Assembly: GCA_964533785.1 (NCBI GenBank) | Contig: CAZHNG010000176.1 | Coordinates: 1-13,918, forward strand | DNA: 13,918 nucleotides | Reading direction: 5' to 3' | Source of the DNA: JANQRV01 sp964533785 | GTDB taxonomy: Bacteria > Bacteroidota > Bacteroidia > Chitinophagales > Saprospiraceae | Part shown: one piece after another, positions 1 to 7,660 of the stretch | Layout: each line of letters opens with the position of its first letter | How positions within the stretch are numbered: the first letter of the stretch is position 1 | Notes under the pieces: model-generated | Told to the model about the DNA's origin: nothing | The model's database searches: none | The model's input: the letters and a program-made list of their open reading frames with translations, nothing else | Translations under genes and position numbers: made by a program

Positions 1-145
1 AATGAAATTCAGGCGATTTTAAACTAACCACATAACCAATAGCTGACTATACAATATTCAATACAATCAACTGATTCTCATTTAAGATCACAAAGTAGTA
101 TTAAGTAGTCGGTGAAATTTTCTGGAAAAAACATTGGTTTTTCTA

Positions 146-153
146 TAAATTTG
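146..153 (+). promoter_or_regulatory. possible Bacteroidetes -7 promoter element for the TfoX-domain gene
   Basis: The octamer TAAATTTG fits the Bacteroidetes -7 consensus TAnnTTTG exactly and lies 22 bases before the ATG at 176. No good TTTG-type -33 element is visible about 20 bases upstream, so this rests on one motif in AT-rich DNA and is tentative. Confidence 0.35.
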
Positions 154-175
154 GTGCAATTCAAAACGCTAAATT

Positions 176-514
176 ATGGCTTCTGACCAATCATTCGTTG
201 AATACGTTGTGGAACAAATGGACGCAGCCGGCACGGTTACACACAAAAAAATGTTCGGGGAATACGGCGTTTACCTGAACGGAAAGTTCTTCGCCGCCAT
301 TTGCGACAATAAACTATTCATCAAACCAACCGCCGCAGGGCGAGCATTTATCGGAGAGGTGGTAGAGGCCCCCGCTTATCCCGGTGCCAAGCCCAGCTTT
401 TTGATCGAAGAAAAATTAGAAGACCGGGAATGGCTTTGTGAATTAGTAAAAGTTACGGTAGCCGAGTTGCCGGAGCCTAAGAAAAAGAAATCGAAAAGTA
501 AAGAAAAACGCTAG
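176..514 (+). CDS. TfoX/Sxy family N-terminal domain protein
   Basis: This 112-residue protein consists almost entirely of a TfoX N-terminal domain. Recognisable family segments are KKMFGEYGVY (about residues 24-33), ICDNKLFIKPT (about 42-52) and YPGAKPSFLIEE (about 68-79), followed by a short helical end. The last 12 or so residues are almost all lysine, serine and arginine (PKKKKSKSKEKR), a basic tail that could bind nucleic acid. The C-terminal TfoX domain of gammaproteobacterial competence regulators is absent, so a role in competence should not be assumed; solo N-domain proteins are common and mostly uncharacterised. The ATG is supported by a possible -7 element 22 bases upstream. The gene appears monocistronic, with a possible terminator hairpin about 50 bases after its stop. 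Confidence 0.88.
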   Translation: MASDQSFVEYVVEQMDAAGTVTHKKMFGEYGVYLNGKFFAAICDNKLFIKPTAAGRAFIGEVVEAPAYPGAKPSFLIEEKLEDREWLCELVKVTVAELPEPKKKKSKSKEKR

Positions 515-562
515 ACTATATTTTCTGACGACCTTTATTGTGCCGTGTTTTGTTTATAGTGT

Positions 563-600
563 TTATCAGTTGATGTTTTTATATAAACTGATAAGTTTTA
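563..600 (+). terminator. possible Rho-independent terminator of the TfoX-domain gene
   Basis: TTATCAGTT (563-571) and AACTGATAA (586-594) form a perfect 9-bp inverted repeat with a 14-base AT-rich loop. It is followed by GTTTTA, so a short T-run is present. It lies about 50 bases after the stop at 514. The stem is AT-rich and the T-run short, so termination is plausible but not certain. Confidence 0.4.
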
Positions 601-660
601 TAAATCCTAATAACCCAATATACCCCTTGATTTCTGTCCCATTTGAATCAATGGATTTGT

Positions 661-711
661 GGCGACAGTAGCAGCGACGTTGCTCCGAGCAACGTCGCTG
701 CTACTGTCACC
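661..711. repeat. palindromic hairpin element, copy 1 (perfect 22-bp arms)
   Basis: Bases 664-685 are the exact reverse complement of 687-708, leaving one central base (686). Two further pairs flank the stem outside a single mismatch. The tip reads GCTCCGAGC. The 32-base core at 671-702 matches 29 of 32 bases of the core of copy 2 at 1381-1412. It sits in the 272-base gap between the TfoX-domain and hydrolase genes. There is no T-run on either side, so it is more like a dispersed REP-type or mobile palindrome than a terminator. Confidence 0.85.
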
Positions 712-729
712 GTCGCTGTTGTCGTGTTT

Positions 730-760
730 ATAACCCTCATAACCACATAACCTTATAACC
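730..760 (+). repeat. short degenerate direct repeats (ATAACC, four units)
   Basis: ATAACC occurs at 730-735, 739-744, 747-752 and 755-760, with a period of 8-9 bases, ending 26 bases before the start of the hydrolase gene. Single copies also occur at 32-37, 610-615 and 7610-7615. The regular spacing, close to one helical turn, could be a protein-binding array or replication-slippage DNA. No function can be assigned. Confidence 0.5.
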
Positions 761-786
761 CAAAATAAACTCAAATCCTAAGCATT

Positions 787-1359
787 ATGCACCTAAACGC
801 CTCCAAACCAGCCTTACTACTGATCGATATCCAAAAAGGACTAGATGAAACATCCTACTACGGCGGAATGCGGAACAATCCGAACGCTGAAACCCATGCC
901 GCTCAAATCCTTCAGTTATGGAGAAAGTTAAGCCTGCCTGTTTATTTCATACAACACAGCTCCCAGTACCCTGCTTCACCACTGCACGCTTCGAAACCTG
1001 GTTTTGCCATCAAAAGGGAAGTAGCTCCTAATGCCGGTGAACCGGTCATTGTAAAGAATGTCAATAGTGCTTTTATCGGGACCGACTTGAAAGAGCAATT
1101 GGATGCAAGAAAGATCACTACCTTAATCCTCGTCGGCCTGACAACCAACCATTGTGTTTCGACCACCGCCAGAATGGCTGGAAATTTTGGTTACCGCACG
1201 ATAATCATTTCCGACGCAACAGCGGCTTTTGATCGGGTTGGGATTAATGGCGAAATGTATAATGCAGAAACGGTTCATTTGACGGCATTAGCCAGCTTGA
1301 AAGATGAGTTTGCTGAGATCCTCACAACAAAACAACTTTTCACCCTATTAGAGGGATAA
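787..1359 (+). CDS. isochorismatase-family cysteine hydrolase
   Basis: This 190-residue protein has the typical length of the isochorismatase/nicotinamidase-like cysteine hydrolase superfamily. The expected catalytic triad is visible: Asp14 in LLLIDIQKG, Lys90 in PVIVKNVNSAF, and Cys123 in GLTTNHCVSTTAR. The family hydrolyses amides or related C-N bonds (nicotinamide, ureidoacrylate, N-carbamoyl compounds) or isochorismate. The residues visible do not distinguish between these, so the substrate is left open. There is no signal peptide, so it should act in the cytoplasm. It stands alone: the upstream gap contains a palindromic element and ATAACC repeats, and the convergent peptidase gene ends 67 bases downstream with another palindrome between them. 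Confidence 0.9.
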   Translation: MHLNASKPALLLIDIQKGLDETSYYGGMRNNPNAETHAAQILQLWRKLSLPVYFIQHSSQYPASPLHASKPGFAIKREVAPNAGEPVIVKNVNSAFIGTDLKEQLDARKITTLILVGLTTNHCVSTTARMAGNFGYRTIIISDATAAFDRVGINGEMYNAETVHLTALASLKDEFAEILTTKQLFTLLEG

Positions 1360-1370
1360 AGTTACCGTGT

Positions 1371-1421
1371 GGTAGCGAAAGCAGCGACGTTACTCCGAGC
1401 AACATCTCTGCTTTCGATACC
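1371..1421. repeat. palindromic hairpin element, copy 2, between convergent genes
   Basis: Two 25-base arms (1371-1395 and 1397-1421) pair with four mismatches around one central base and carry the same CTCCGAGC tip as copy 1. Two of the four mismatches (A-C and C-A) would be G-U wobbles in minus-strand RNA. The element fills nearly all of the 67-base gap between the hydrolase stop and the peptidase stop at 1427. It may therefore act as a bidirectional transcription end or RNA-stability structure, although no T-run is present. Confidence 0.8.
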
Positions 1422-1426
1422 TAAAA

Positions 1427-4400
1427 CTACCGATTCCCATTCAACCCTTCCGCCGTACGGTCTTCCGCTGCGGGATTTGGTGTCATTTTAGGTGCCTGTT
1501 CCGGCATCAACTTCATCACTTCCTCCACACATTTTTCTATTTGTGGATCCCTACCTTGCACCAGCAAATTCGGATCATCCCAAACTTTAAAGTCGGGCCT
1601 AACGCCTTCACCTTCCCAGAACCAATGACCATCATTATCATATAAACGGGCACCCGGAACAGTGATACTACCGCCATCGATCAATTGATGTCCGGTTGCC
1701 GGGCCAACCAAAATGCCAACCGTACGTTCTCCCACAATAGGGCCGGCCTCTAGTTCCTGAAATCCCCAGGGTAATGCATCACCACCGGAACCTGCCCAGC
1801 CGTTGATCAACATCCCTACCGGACCGGTATTGGTCTTAATCGGCCAGGTATGATCTTTACCATGCCGCCAGTGTAAATTATACACGACCGGACGCTGCAA
1901 CAATTCCAGAAAACGATCCGACAATTGCCCGCCGCCGTTGAACCGCTCATCGATGATGAACCCTTTTTTATCCAATTGACCGTAGTACATCCGAACAAGT
2001 TCTAATTGCCCAAGACCGCTTGTATTGGACATATAAACATAGCCCAATTGCCCATCGGAAAGTTCCTCCACCATTTTACGGTTGTTCTCTATCCAATTCA
2101 GGTGGCGCAGCCGCGATTCCTGACTTTGGGTTAAACATTTGACGATCAATTGCTTGCTATCTGCTTGTTTGCCGGTTCGACTTACCGTTAAGGCAACGGT
2201 CTTACCGGATAATCCTTCGAATGCAGCGAAGGGATCTTTCTCAGGGTCGAGCTCTATTCCATTAACGGATAAAATATAATCACCTGCTTTCACATCCAAT
2301 CCCGGCTGATCCAATGGAGACCGAACATCCGTATCCCAAACAGCAGGTCTGACAATTTCTTTGATCTTATATTTATCGCCGGTAAGCTCCCAATTAATGC
2401 CCAAGTAACCGGTCATAACCGGCTTGACGCTTTCGGCATCACCACCACGGGTGTACGTGTGTCCGGCACTCAATTCGGCCGCAAGGTTAGATTGTAAGGT
2501 GCTCACATCCCACCGGGTGCGGGCATCGTCGAGTAAGGCGCCATATTGATCCCTTAAAGCTTCCCAGTCTAACTGATGCATATCCGGATCGTAGAAAAAA
2601 TCGCGGTGACGACGCCAGGTATCCAAAAAGATCTGCTTCCATTCTTCTTTTGGTACCCAATTCATGACTAGTCCATCCGTTGGTATTGCCTCTTTGATCT
2701 TTTGGTCGGGGGCTGCTTTAACGATGCCGTACTTACCATTGCTGCGCACCAGGAAAGCTTTCCCATCCGCAGTTGACACCACTGCGTTTACACCCGAAAT
2801 AATGGTTTTTTCTTCCCTTTCTTTCAAATCATAAACCATTAAGGAAGAGCCATTTTCGCCGGAACCCGCATTGGAAAAACGACGGTAGACTAATTTATCA
2901 TCCAAAGCGGCTACCAAACTGAGATTTCCAGCTTTGGGAGGCAACAGCACCAATCTAGATTCCAAATCATCAAAGTCAATGTCAACGGAAACTTCTGAAG
3001 TATCTTTAGCCGGTTTTTCCTCTTTTTCCAGTTCGTCGTTTTTGGGTATCATCAAAGATGGAGCTTCTTTGGTCAGGCTTACCGATGCGATCTGAGTGGC
3101 GTTGGGGTATACCCAGGTAGCATCAAAGGCGGAATATACTGCGCTTAAGTTGCGATTGGTAGTGTAAAAAAGGTATTTTCCGTCTACGCTGAAAATAGGA
3201 TCACCATCTTGATAATAACCACTGGTTGCTTGATAACTTTGTGTTTCTTCTGTATTGTAAAGCATGATAGAAAAGTTGGCATTTTCAAGTCCTTTAGTAT
3301 AAGCCAACCACTTGGAATCCGGCGACCAGGCGATATGGTAACCAAATCGGCTGCCGTGCCCGATATTCCAATTGGTGCTACCAACTACGACCGTATTGCC
3401 GCTTTCTACATCGATAATAGAAATATCATTAGTCTCATCAATAAAAGCGATCTTTTTACTATCGGGAGACCAGAAGAGGGTATAACCAAACCCTTTACCA
3501 CGGTTAGTAAGCTTTTTGGCGGGTGCCTCACTGTCTGTTTCCTGTAAGTAAATTTCAAATTCACCGTCTTTATCACTCCAGTAAGCAATATGTTTACCGT
3601 CGGGCGACCAGGAAGGCTCGCGATCAAAAGCACCGCTTGATTGGCTGATGTTCATCGTATAGCCTTCTTTTACCGGTACGTTGAACAATTCTCCCCGCGC
3701 TTCAAAGACGATGCGCTTTCCACCGGGAGAAGCGGTCATGCGGTTAATTCTTTTACTGACGTCTACAGATCTCGGAATTTCAACCGATAAATCGCTCACG
3801 ACTTTCACTTCAATGGGCTTGTAACTTTCGGTGGCCAGATCCATCAGGTATAAGGTGCCACCCACTTCAAAAACCAGGTCGTCAGGACCCGCTGATAGAT
3901 TAGAAATATCAAAATTCTCGAACTGAGTGATTTGCTTACTCTCCTGTGTCTTGGTGTCGTATGACCAGATGTTTAAGCGGAAGTTTTCTCCACGATCTGA
4001 TAAAAAATAGATCTTATCGCCGGCCCAGGCTGGTTTTCCGTCATTAACTTCATTGTTCGTGATGTTTTCTGCGGTATTGTTTTGCAAGTCAAAGATTAAG
4101 ACATCGGAAGCCAATCCTCCTTTGTATCTCTTAAAGGGGTAATTCTCCGTAATTTTCGTAATGTAGGCTAGTTTATTACCATCTGGAGAATAGCTGGCCA
4201 GTTCACCGTAAGGTACGGGTAGTTTTTTGGGCATTCCCCCCTCTTTACTTACGAGAAAAAATTGCCGGGATGAGCGTTGGCCGATTTCCCGGCGGGAAGC
4301 GAATAGGATGTGCTGTCCGTTGGGATGCCAGTCTACTGTCCGGTCAGGATGACTAGCATAAGTGACACGTGTGGGTACTCCGCCCGTAATGGGTAATACG

Positions 4401-4669
4401 TAAACGTCAAGGTTCCCATTATAACTGGCGGTGTAAGCAATGGATTGACCATCCGGTGAAAAACGGGGCCAGGATTCTTCGCCCGGAGAATGAGTGATTT
4501 GCGTAGCCATTCCCCCTTCTTTGGGCATGAGCCATATATCGCCACCGTACACAAACGTGATCTGATCTTCTGATACATCCATGTAGCGGATCAACTTGGC
4601 ATTAATCTGGGCTTCAATGGTGGAAAGGAAAAAGAAAACTGCAATTGGGAGTAGGAGCAACTGTTTCAT
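1427..4669 (-). CDS. tricorn-like S41 family peptidase, exported
   Basis: This 1080-residue protein matches the length and layout of tricorn core peptidase homologues. An N-terminal signal peptide ends near IEAQ (about residue 20). Repeated propeller blades follow with motifs such as PRFSPDGQSIAY, PSWSPDGKHIAYWSD and IAWSPDSKWLAY (WD40/TolB-like, about residues 25-660). Next come a helical core domain, a PDZ domain (about 755-850, with AGDYILSVNGIEL) and the S41 catalytic domain. Likely catalytic residues are His737 (SAGHTY), Ser961 (GWAGSGGD) and Glu1021 (EGEGVRPD). They align in order with His746, Ser965 and Glu1023 of archaeal tricorn. The serine that precedes the histidine in archaeal tricorn is glycine here. 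The family trims peptides; export suggests a periplasmic or surface peptidase using imported oligopeptides. The gene is monocistronic and starts at the ATG complementary to 4667-4669. A TAAATTTA box at 4682-4689 could be part of its promoter. Confidence 0.93.
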   Translation of the reverse strand: MKQLLLLPIAVFFFLSTIEAQINAKLIRYMDVSEDQITFVYGGDIWLMPKEGGMATQITHSPGEESWPRFSPDGQSIAYTASYNGNLDVYVLPITGGVPTRVTYASHPDRTVDWHPNGQHILFASRREIGQRSSRQFFLVSKEGGMPKKLPVPYGELASYSPDGNKLAYITKITENYPFKRYKGGLASDVLIFDLQNNTAENITNNEVNDGKPAWAGDKIYFLSDRGENFRLNIWSYDTKTQESKQITQFENFDISNLSAGPDDLVFEVGGTLYLMDLATESYKPIEVKVVSDLSVEIPRSVDVSKRINRMTASPGGKRIVFEARGELFNVPVKEGYTMNISQSSGAFDREPSWSPDGKHIAYWSDKDGEFEIYLQETDSEAPAKKLTNRGKGFGYTLFWSPDSKKIAFIDETNDISIIDVESGNTVVVGSTNWNIGHGSRFGYHIAWSPDSKWLAYTKGLENANFSIMLYNTEETQSYQATSGYYQDGDPIFSVDGKYLFYTTNRNLSAVYSAFDATWVYPNATQIASVSLTKEAPSLMIPKNDELEKEEKPAKDTSEVSVDIDFDDLESRLVLLPPKAGNLSLVAALDDKLVYRRFSNAGSGENGSSLMVYDLKEREEKTIISGVNAVVSTADGKAFLVRSNGKYGIVKAAPDQKIKEAIPTDGLVMNWVPKEEWKQIFLDTWRRHRDFFYDPDMHQLDWEALRDQYGALLDDARTRWDVSTLQSNLAAELSAGHTYTRGGDAESVKPVMTGYLGINWELTGDKYKIKEIVRPAVWDTDVRSPLDQPGLDVKAGDYILSVNGIELDPEKDPFAAFEGLSGKTVALTVSRTGKQADSKQLIVKCLTQSQESRLRHLNWIENNRKMVEELSDGQLGYVYMSNTSGLGQLELVRMYYGQLDKKGFIIDERFNGGGQLSDRFLELLQRPVVYNLHWRHGKDHTWPIKTNTGPVGMLINGWAGSGGDALPWGFQELEAGPIVGERTVGILVGPATGHQLIDGGSITVPGARLYDNDGHWFWEGEGVRPDFKVWDDPNLLVQGRDPQIEKCVEEVMKLMPEQAPKMTPNPAAEDRTAEGLNGNR

Positions 4670-4940
4670 ATTGACTTGTTTTAAATTTATATACTAGTGC
4701 AATAGACTTGTCGAATTACCATTCTGACATTCATCGCCTGGGAAGCCTGATAATCTGTTACTTATTTACAAGGACTAAAAATAATAAAATGGTTGCTTGA
4801 ACAAACAGGAAGGGAAGAAATATAGAGAAAACACGAAAGAAAAGGGACGAAAGCATATTTTCTACCAACTAAAGAGGCGCACCAAAACGGCACACTCTTT
4901 AATTGTAGAATTCAACAGTTGTATATTCGACAGACAGCCA

Positions 4941-5114
4941 TTATTCTGTCGTTTCCGAAGGAGTAGGTGATCCAATAACCTCATAAAGACCGCTCTTTAC
5001 TCTCATTTCGAAATCGCTTTTCGACACCGGTAATTTGCGATTAAGAGCAACGAAAAACAGGGTTACTTTAGTTGATGTTTCACTGACCACTCTTACCTTG
5101 ATAGATCTTTCCAT
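4941..5114 (-). CDS. small hypothetical protein (57 residues)
   Basis: An open frame from the ATG complementary to 5112-5114 to a TAA at 4941-4943 encodes 57 residues. It begins MERSIKVRVVSETSTKVTLF and is rich in alternating beta-type residues, followed by a charged helical segment around SKSDFEMRVKSGLY and an acidic, threonine-rich tail. There is no signal peptide or membrane segment. The composition is protein-like and the frame fills an otherwise empty region. A minus-strand box, TAAAATTG (complement of 5147-5154), lies about 33 bases before the start and differs from the -7 consensus at one position. Palindromic copy 3 lies just upstream. I recognise no characterised family; small conserved proteins of this size and basic-then-acidic pattern are frequent in Bacteroidetes. 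A chance ORF remains possible. Confidence 0.55.
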   Translation of the reverse strand: MERSIKVRVVSETSTKVTLFFVALNRKLPVSKSDFEMRVKSGLYEVIGSPTPSETTE

Positions 5115-5158
5115 GGTAAATATTTATTGATTGACGTTAGATAATACAATTTTATAAG

Positions 5159-5209
5159 GTTTCTTAAATCAGCGCCGTCGCTCCGAACAATGGCACCGAT
5201 TTAAGAAAC
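5159..5209. repeat. palindromic hairpin element, copy 3 (diverged)
   Basis: The outer arms 5159-5170 and 5198-5209 are a perfect 12-bp inverted repeat. The inner stem continues to a one-base centre at 5184 with five non-Watson-Crick positions. The tip GCTCCGAAC matches the tip of copies 1 and 2. Four of the five imperfect pairs become G-U wobbles in minus-strand RNA and one in plus-strand RNA. It lies 44 bases upstream of the 57-residue minus-strand ORF, so it could fall in or near that gene's leader or promoter. Confidence 0.75.
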
Positions 5210-5463
5210 TATGAAAAACCTCACTTCCTGAAATATCGAAAGCCAAGGCAAATGAATTGATATTTGCTTCAGCTTATCTTTAACCGACCCTCTTATTTTA
5301 TCGTTTTAATTGGCTGGCATTTTGCGCTTTGATGAAAAGTAGGGGTTTAAAAACCAATATTGAACAACCCGGCAGGTCTTCTATGCTGTAATATACTTAG
5401 GTTGCAAAAATACGTACAAATTATTTAACGCACGAATTTGAGAAAAGGTTTAATTCTTGAATA
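5210..5463. other. intergenic DNA without a recognised feature
   Basis: I found no convincing coding frame, RNA gene or long inverted repeat on either strand here. The DNA is AT-rich with stop codons in all frames and forms the divergent region between the small minus-strand ORF and the sulfatase array. Confidence 0.5.
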
Positions 5464-5464
5464 T

Positions 5465-5498
5465 TTTGGAAGAATTACGCGGCAAAAATTTTATATTG
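5465..5498 (+). promoter_or_regulatory. possible promoter at the head of the sulfatase array
   Basis: TTTG at 5465-5468 and TATATTG at 5492-5498 are separated by 23 bases. This resembles the Bacteroidetes TTTG ... TAnnTTTG promoter with one T missing from the -7 box. It lies 26 bases before the Tat-like stub start (5525) and 87 bases before the first sulfatase start (5586), so it could serve both. It is a motif match only. Confidence 0.35.
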
Positions 5499-5524
5499 GA
5501 AAAAGTTTCCAATACAATTTAATC

Positions 5525-5585
5525 ATGAAAAACAAAACGAGAAGACAATTCATCAAACAAGCGGAAACTAAGGAAAACCAGCAAA
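5525..5585 (+). pseudogene. stub of a Tat-exported protein (5' remnant)
   Basis: The ATG at 5525 begins MKNKTRRQFIKQAETKENQQ. The segment TRRQFIK fits the twin-arginine consensus (S/T-R-R-x-F-L/I-K) seen at the start of many Bacteroidetes exported oxidoreductases. The hydrophobic stretch that should follow is missing: the frame turns polar, then runs out of frame into the first sulfatase gene and stops at 5708-5710. I infer a gene reduced to its first dozen codons by deletion, its promoter perhaps now driving the sulfatase. A chance reading frame or a short translated leader cannot be excluded. Confidence 0.4.
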
Positions 5586-7466
5586 ATGCTAAATATGCAA
5601 AATCAACCATTGGCTTTATTGGTAACTATTTTGTTGAGCTTATCAGCTTGTCAGGTCAGCGAAAAGCATACCGCTTTACCACCCCCCAACATCCTATGGG
5701 TTACTTGTGAGGATATCAGTCCTAACCTTGGAAGTTACGGAGATCCTTATGCCAATACGCCTCACCTTGATCAACTGGCAAAAGAAGGGGTAGTGTATAC
5801 CAATGCCTACGCTTCTGCTCCTGTATGTGCGGTTGCCCGCTCGGGGATCATAACAGGCATGTATGCATCCTCCCAGGGAACACAGCACATGCGTTGCGAT
5901 GGCCGGCGGCCGGAAGGCGTGAAAATGTATCCCGAACTACTGAGGTCGGCGGGTTACTATTGTACCAATAACGTTAAAACAGATTATAACTTTGCAATGG
6001 ACCACAAGTCCATCTGGGATGAATCCAGTAACGAAGCCCACTGGAGAAACCGCAAAGATCCCAACCAGCCTTTTTTCGCTATTTTCAACTTTGTCACTTC
6101 ACATGAAGGCAGAGTTAATAGAGAGGAAGCCTATAATCATGCGGTCAAAGAATTAGACCCTGCACAACTCAAAAGACCCGGACAAGTGCCGCTTCCCCCT
6201 TACTTTCCCGATACGGAAGCAGTTCGTGAATTATGGGCAAGGTATTACAATATCATCACTGCGATGGATCAGCAAGTCGGAGATATTTTGCAACAATTGA
6301 AGGAAGATGGACTTGAAGAGCATACCATTGTTATCTTTTATTCCGATCACGGTGCGGGTATTCCACGCCATAAACGCTGGATGTTTGATTCGGGTCTGCG
6401 CGTTCCTCTGATCGTCAGAGTACCCGAAAAATACCAAAGCTGGCTACCACATACACCGGGCAGTCAAACGGATGAATTAGTCAGTTTCATCGATTTAGCG
6501 CCTACTGCTTTGAAATTGGCGGGTTTGCCTATTCCTGCTAATATGCAGGGGCGGGCGTTCCTTGGTACTGATCTATCTTCTCCCCGCCAGTACGTCTATG
6601 CCGGGCGTGACCGTATGGACGAGCGTTACGATATGCAGCGGACGGTAAGGGATAAGCGCTATTTGTACATCCGCTATTACGAGCCTTACAAGCCTTATTG
6701 CCAATACATGAATACGCCGGAAAAAGGGGCGATCATGCAAGCCATCCGGCAAGCCCACCAAGAAGGAACCTTACCGGAAGCCGGACAACATATTGTGGCT
6801 GCTGTCAAACCCGCCGAAGCTTTATATGATTGTGAACAAGATCCTTATAACCTTAAGAACCTGGTTGAAGACCCGGCTTATCAGGATAAGCTAACGGAGC
6901 TGCGTACTGCGCATGCACAATGGTCAGACGATACGAAAGATACTGGCCTCATACCGGAGACCATCCTGCGTCAATGGGAAAAAGAACACGAAGCTGCCAT
7001 CTACGATATTATGCGCAATCAATCTGTTCCAGTGACGGAGATCCGGCAAACTGCCTTAGCTGAGATTGACCTTGAAGCCTTGCAGATAAACCTGGGCCAC
7101 CGTAATGAAGCTGTCCGCTACTGGGCTGCCATTAGCCTGGGGAATCAGGTGGAGCGTATTGAAAATTTTGACGCTCTGCAGAAAGCCCTGGAAGATCCAA
7201 CACCGGTAGTAAGATTTGCCGCAGCCAGAGCATTTTGCAAAGCTGATCGCGCTTCCGAAGTACTGCCCGTTTTAACAACAGGATTGAAACACGAAGAGGA
7301 ATGGGTAAGGCTAAATGCAGCGCAAGTATTGGATGAAATCGGCGAACAAGCCCGGCCAGCGATCTCCGCACTACAATCGGTCATGGAAGATGAAAACAAA
7401 TACGTCGTCAGGGTAGCTAATCATGCGCTGAATTATTTATTGGGTACGCAGCATGTAGTTCGGTAA
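5586..7466 (+). CDS. S1 family sulfatase lipoprotein, SGSH-like, with C-terminal HEAT-like repeats
   Basis: This 626-residue protein hydrolyses sulfate esters or sulfamates. A lipoprotein signal ends in the lipobox LSAC (Cys22), placing it in an envelope membrane. The sulfatase fold follows, with metal ligands Glu42-Asp43 and Asp253-His254 (YSDHGAG), and candidate active-site Lys131 and His173. The nucleophile Cys81, normally converted to formylglycine, sits in CAVAR, whereas the usual motif is C-x-P/A-x-R; the valine is unusual. Residues from about 505 to 620 form HEAT-like helical repeats (VRYWAAISLGN, VVRFAAARAF, VRLNAAQVLDEIG). The overall pattern resembles bacterial relatives of N-sulfoglucosamine sulfohydrolase, but the substrate is unproven. 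ATG 5586 is chosen because the frame has no earlier start after the stop at 5526; ATG 5595 is an alternative. It is a diverged paralogue of the gene at 9185 and heads the array. Confidence 0.9.
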   Translation: MLNMQNQPLALLVTILLSLSACQVSEKHTALPPPNILWVTCEDISPNLGSYGDPYANTPHLDQLAKEGVVYTNAYASAPVCAVARSGIITGMYASSQGTQHMRCDGRRPEGVKMYPELLRSAGYYCTNNVKTDYNFAMDHKSIWDESSNEAHWRNRKDPNQPFFAIFNFVTSHEGRVNREEAYNHAVKELDPAQLKRPGQVPLPPYFPDTEAVRELWARYYNIITAMDQQVGDILQQLKEDGLEEHTIVIFYSDHGAGIPRHKRWMFDSGLRVPLIVRVPEKYQSWLPHTPGSQTDELVSFIDLAPTALKLAGLPIPANMQGRAFLGTDLSSPRQYVYAGRDRMDERYDMQRTVRDKRYLYIRYYEPYKPYCQYMNTPEKGAIMQAIRQAHQEGTLPEAGQHIVAAVKPAEALYDCEQDPYNLKNLVEDPAYQDKLTELRTAHAQWSDDTKDTGLIPETILRQWEKEHEAAIYDIMRNQSVPVTEIRQTALAEIDLEALQINLGHRNEAVRYWAAISLGNQVERIENFDALQKALEDPTPVVRFAAARAFCKADRASEVLPVLTTGLKHEEEWVRLNAAQVLDEIGEQARPAISALQSVMEDENKYVVRVANHALNYLLGTQHVVR

Positions 7467-7660
7467 TTGGAAGAATTGTGTCGCTGATTTATGGTCCATA
7501 CACTTAATATTACTTTGTTATCTTTAAGAAAAGGAAACTCTTGAATTGGTCTCATAGGTAGGAAATTATCGGTTATGGGTGACGAACAGTCTTTGTCACC
7601 TATACCCAAATAACCCTTATAAACAGGTCAATTACAAATTAAACTGAAAAACGAACTGAA

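Noticed and set aside
661..1421. Palindromes 1 and 2 as a minimal CRISPR-like or tandem array.
   Set aside because: There are only single copies about 710 bases apart with a gene between them, and no regular spacers.
3209..3547. A 112-codon plus-strand frame inside the peptidase gene.
   Set aside because: It is opposite the propeller repeats of the peptidase. Its composition is cysteine- and isoleucine-rich without any domain pattern.
5438..5524. Upstream extension of the Tat-like frame to an ATG at 5438.
   Set aside because: The extra residues have no signal-peptide character, and the twin-arginine motif fits much better a start at 5525.
7578..7600. GGTGAC/GTCACC inverted repeat upstream of the serine-type sulfatase, considered as a terminator or operator.
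   Set aside because: The stem is only 6 bp with an 11-base loop and no T-run; this is expected by chance in 194 bases of intergenic DNA.
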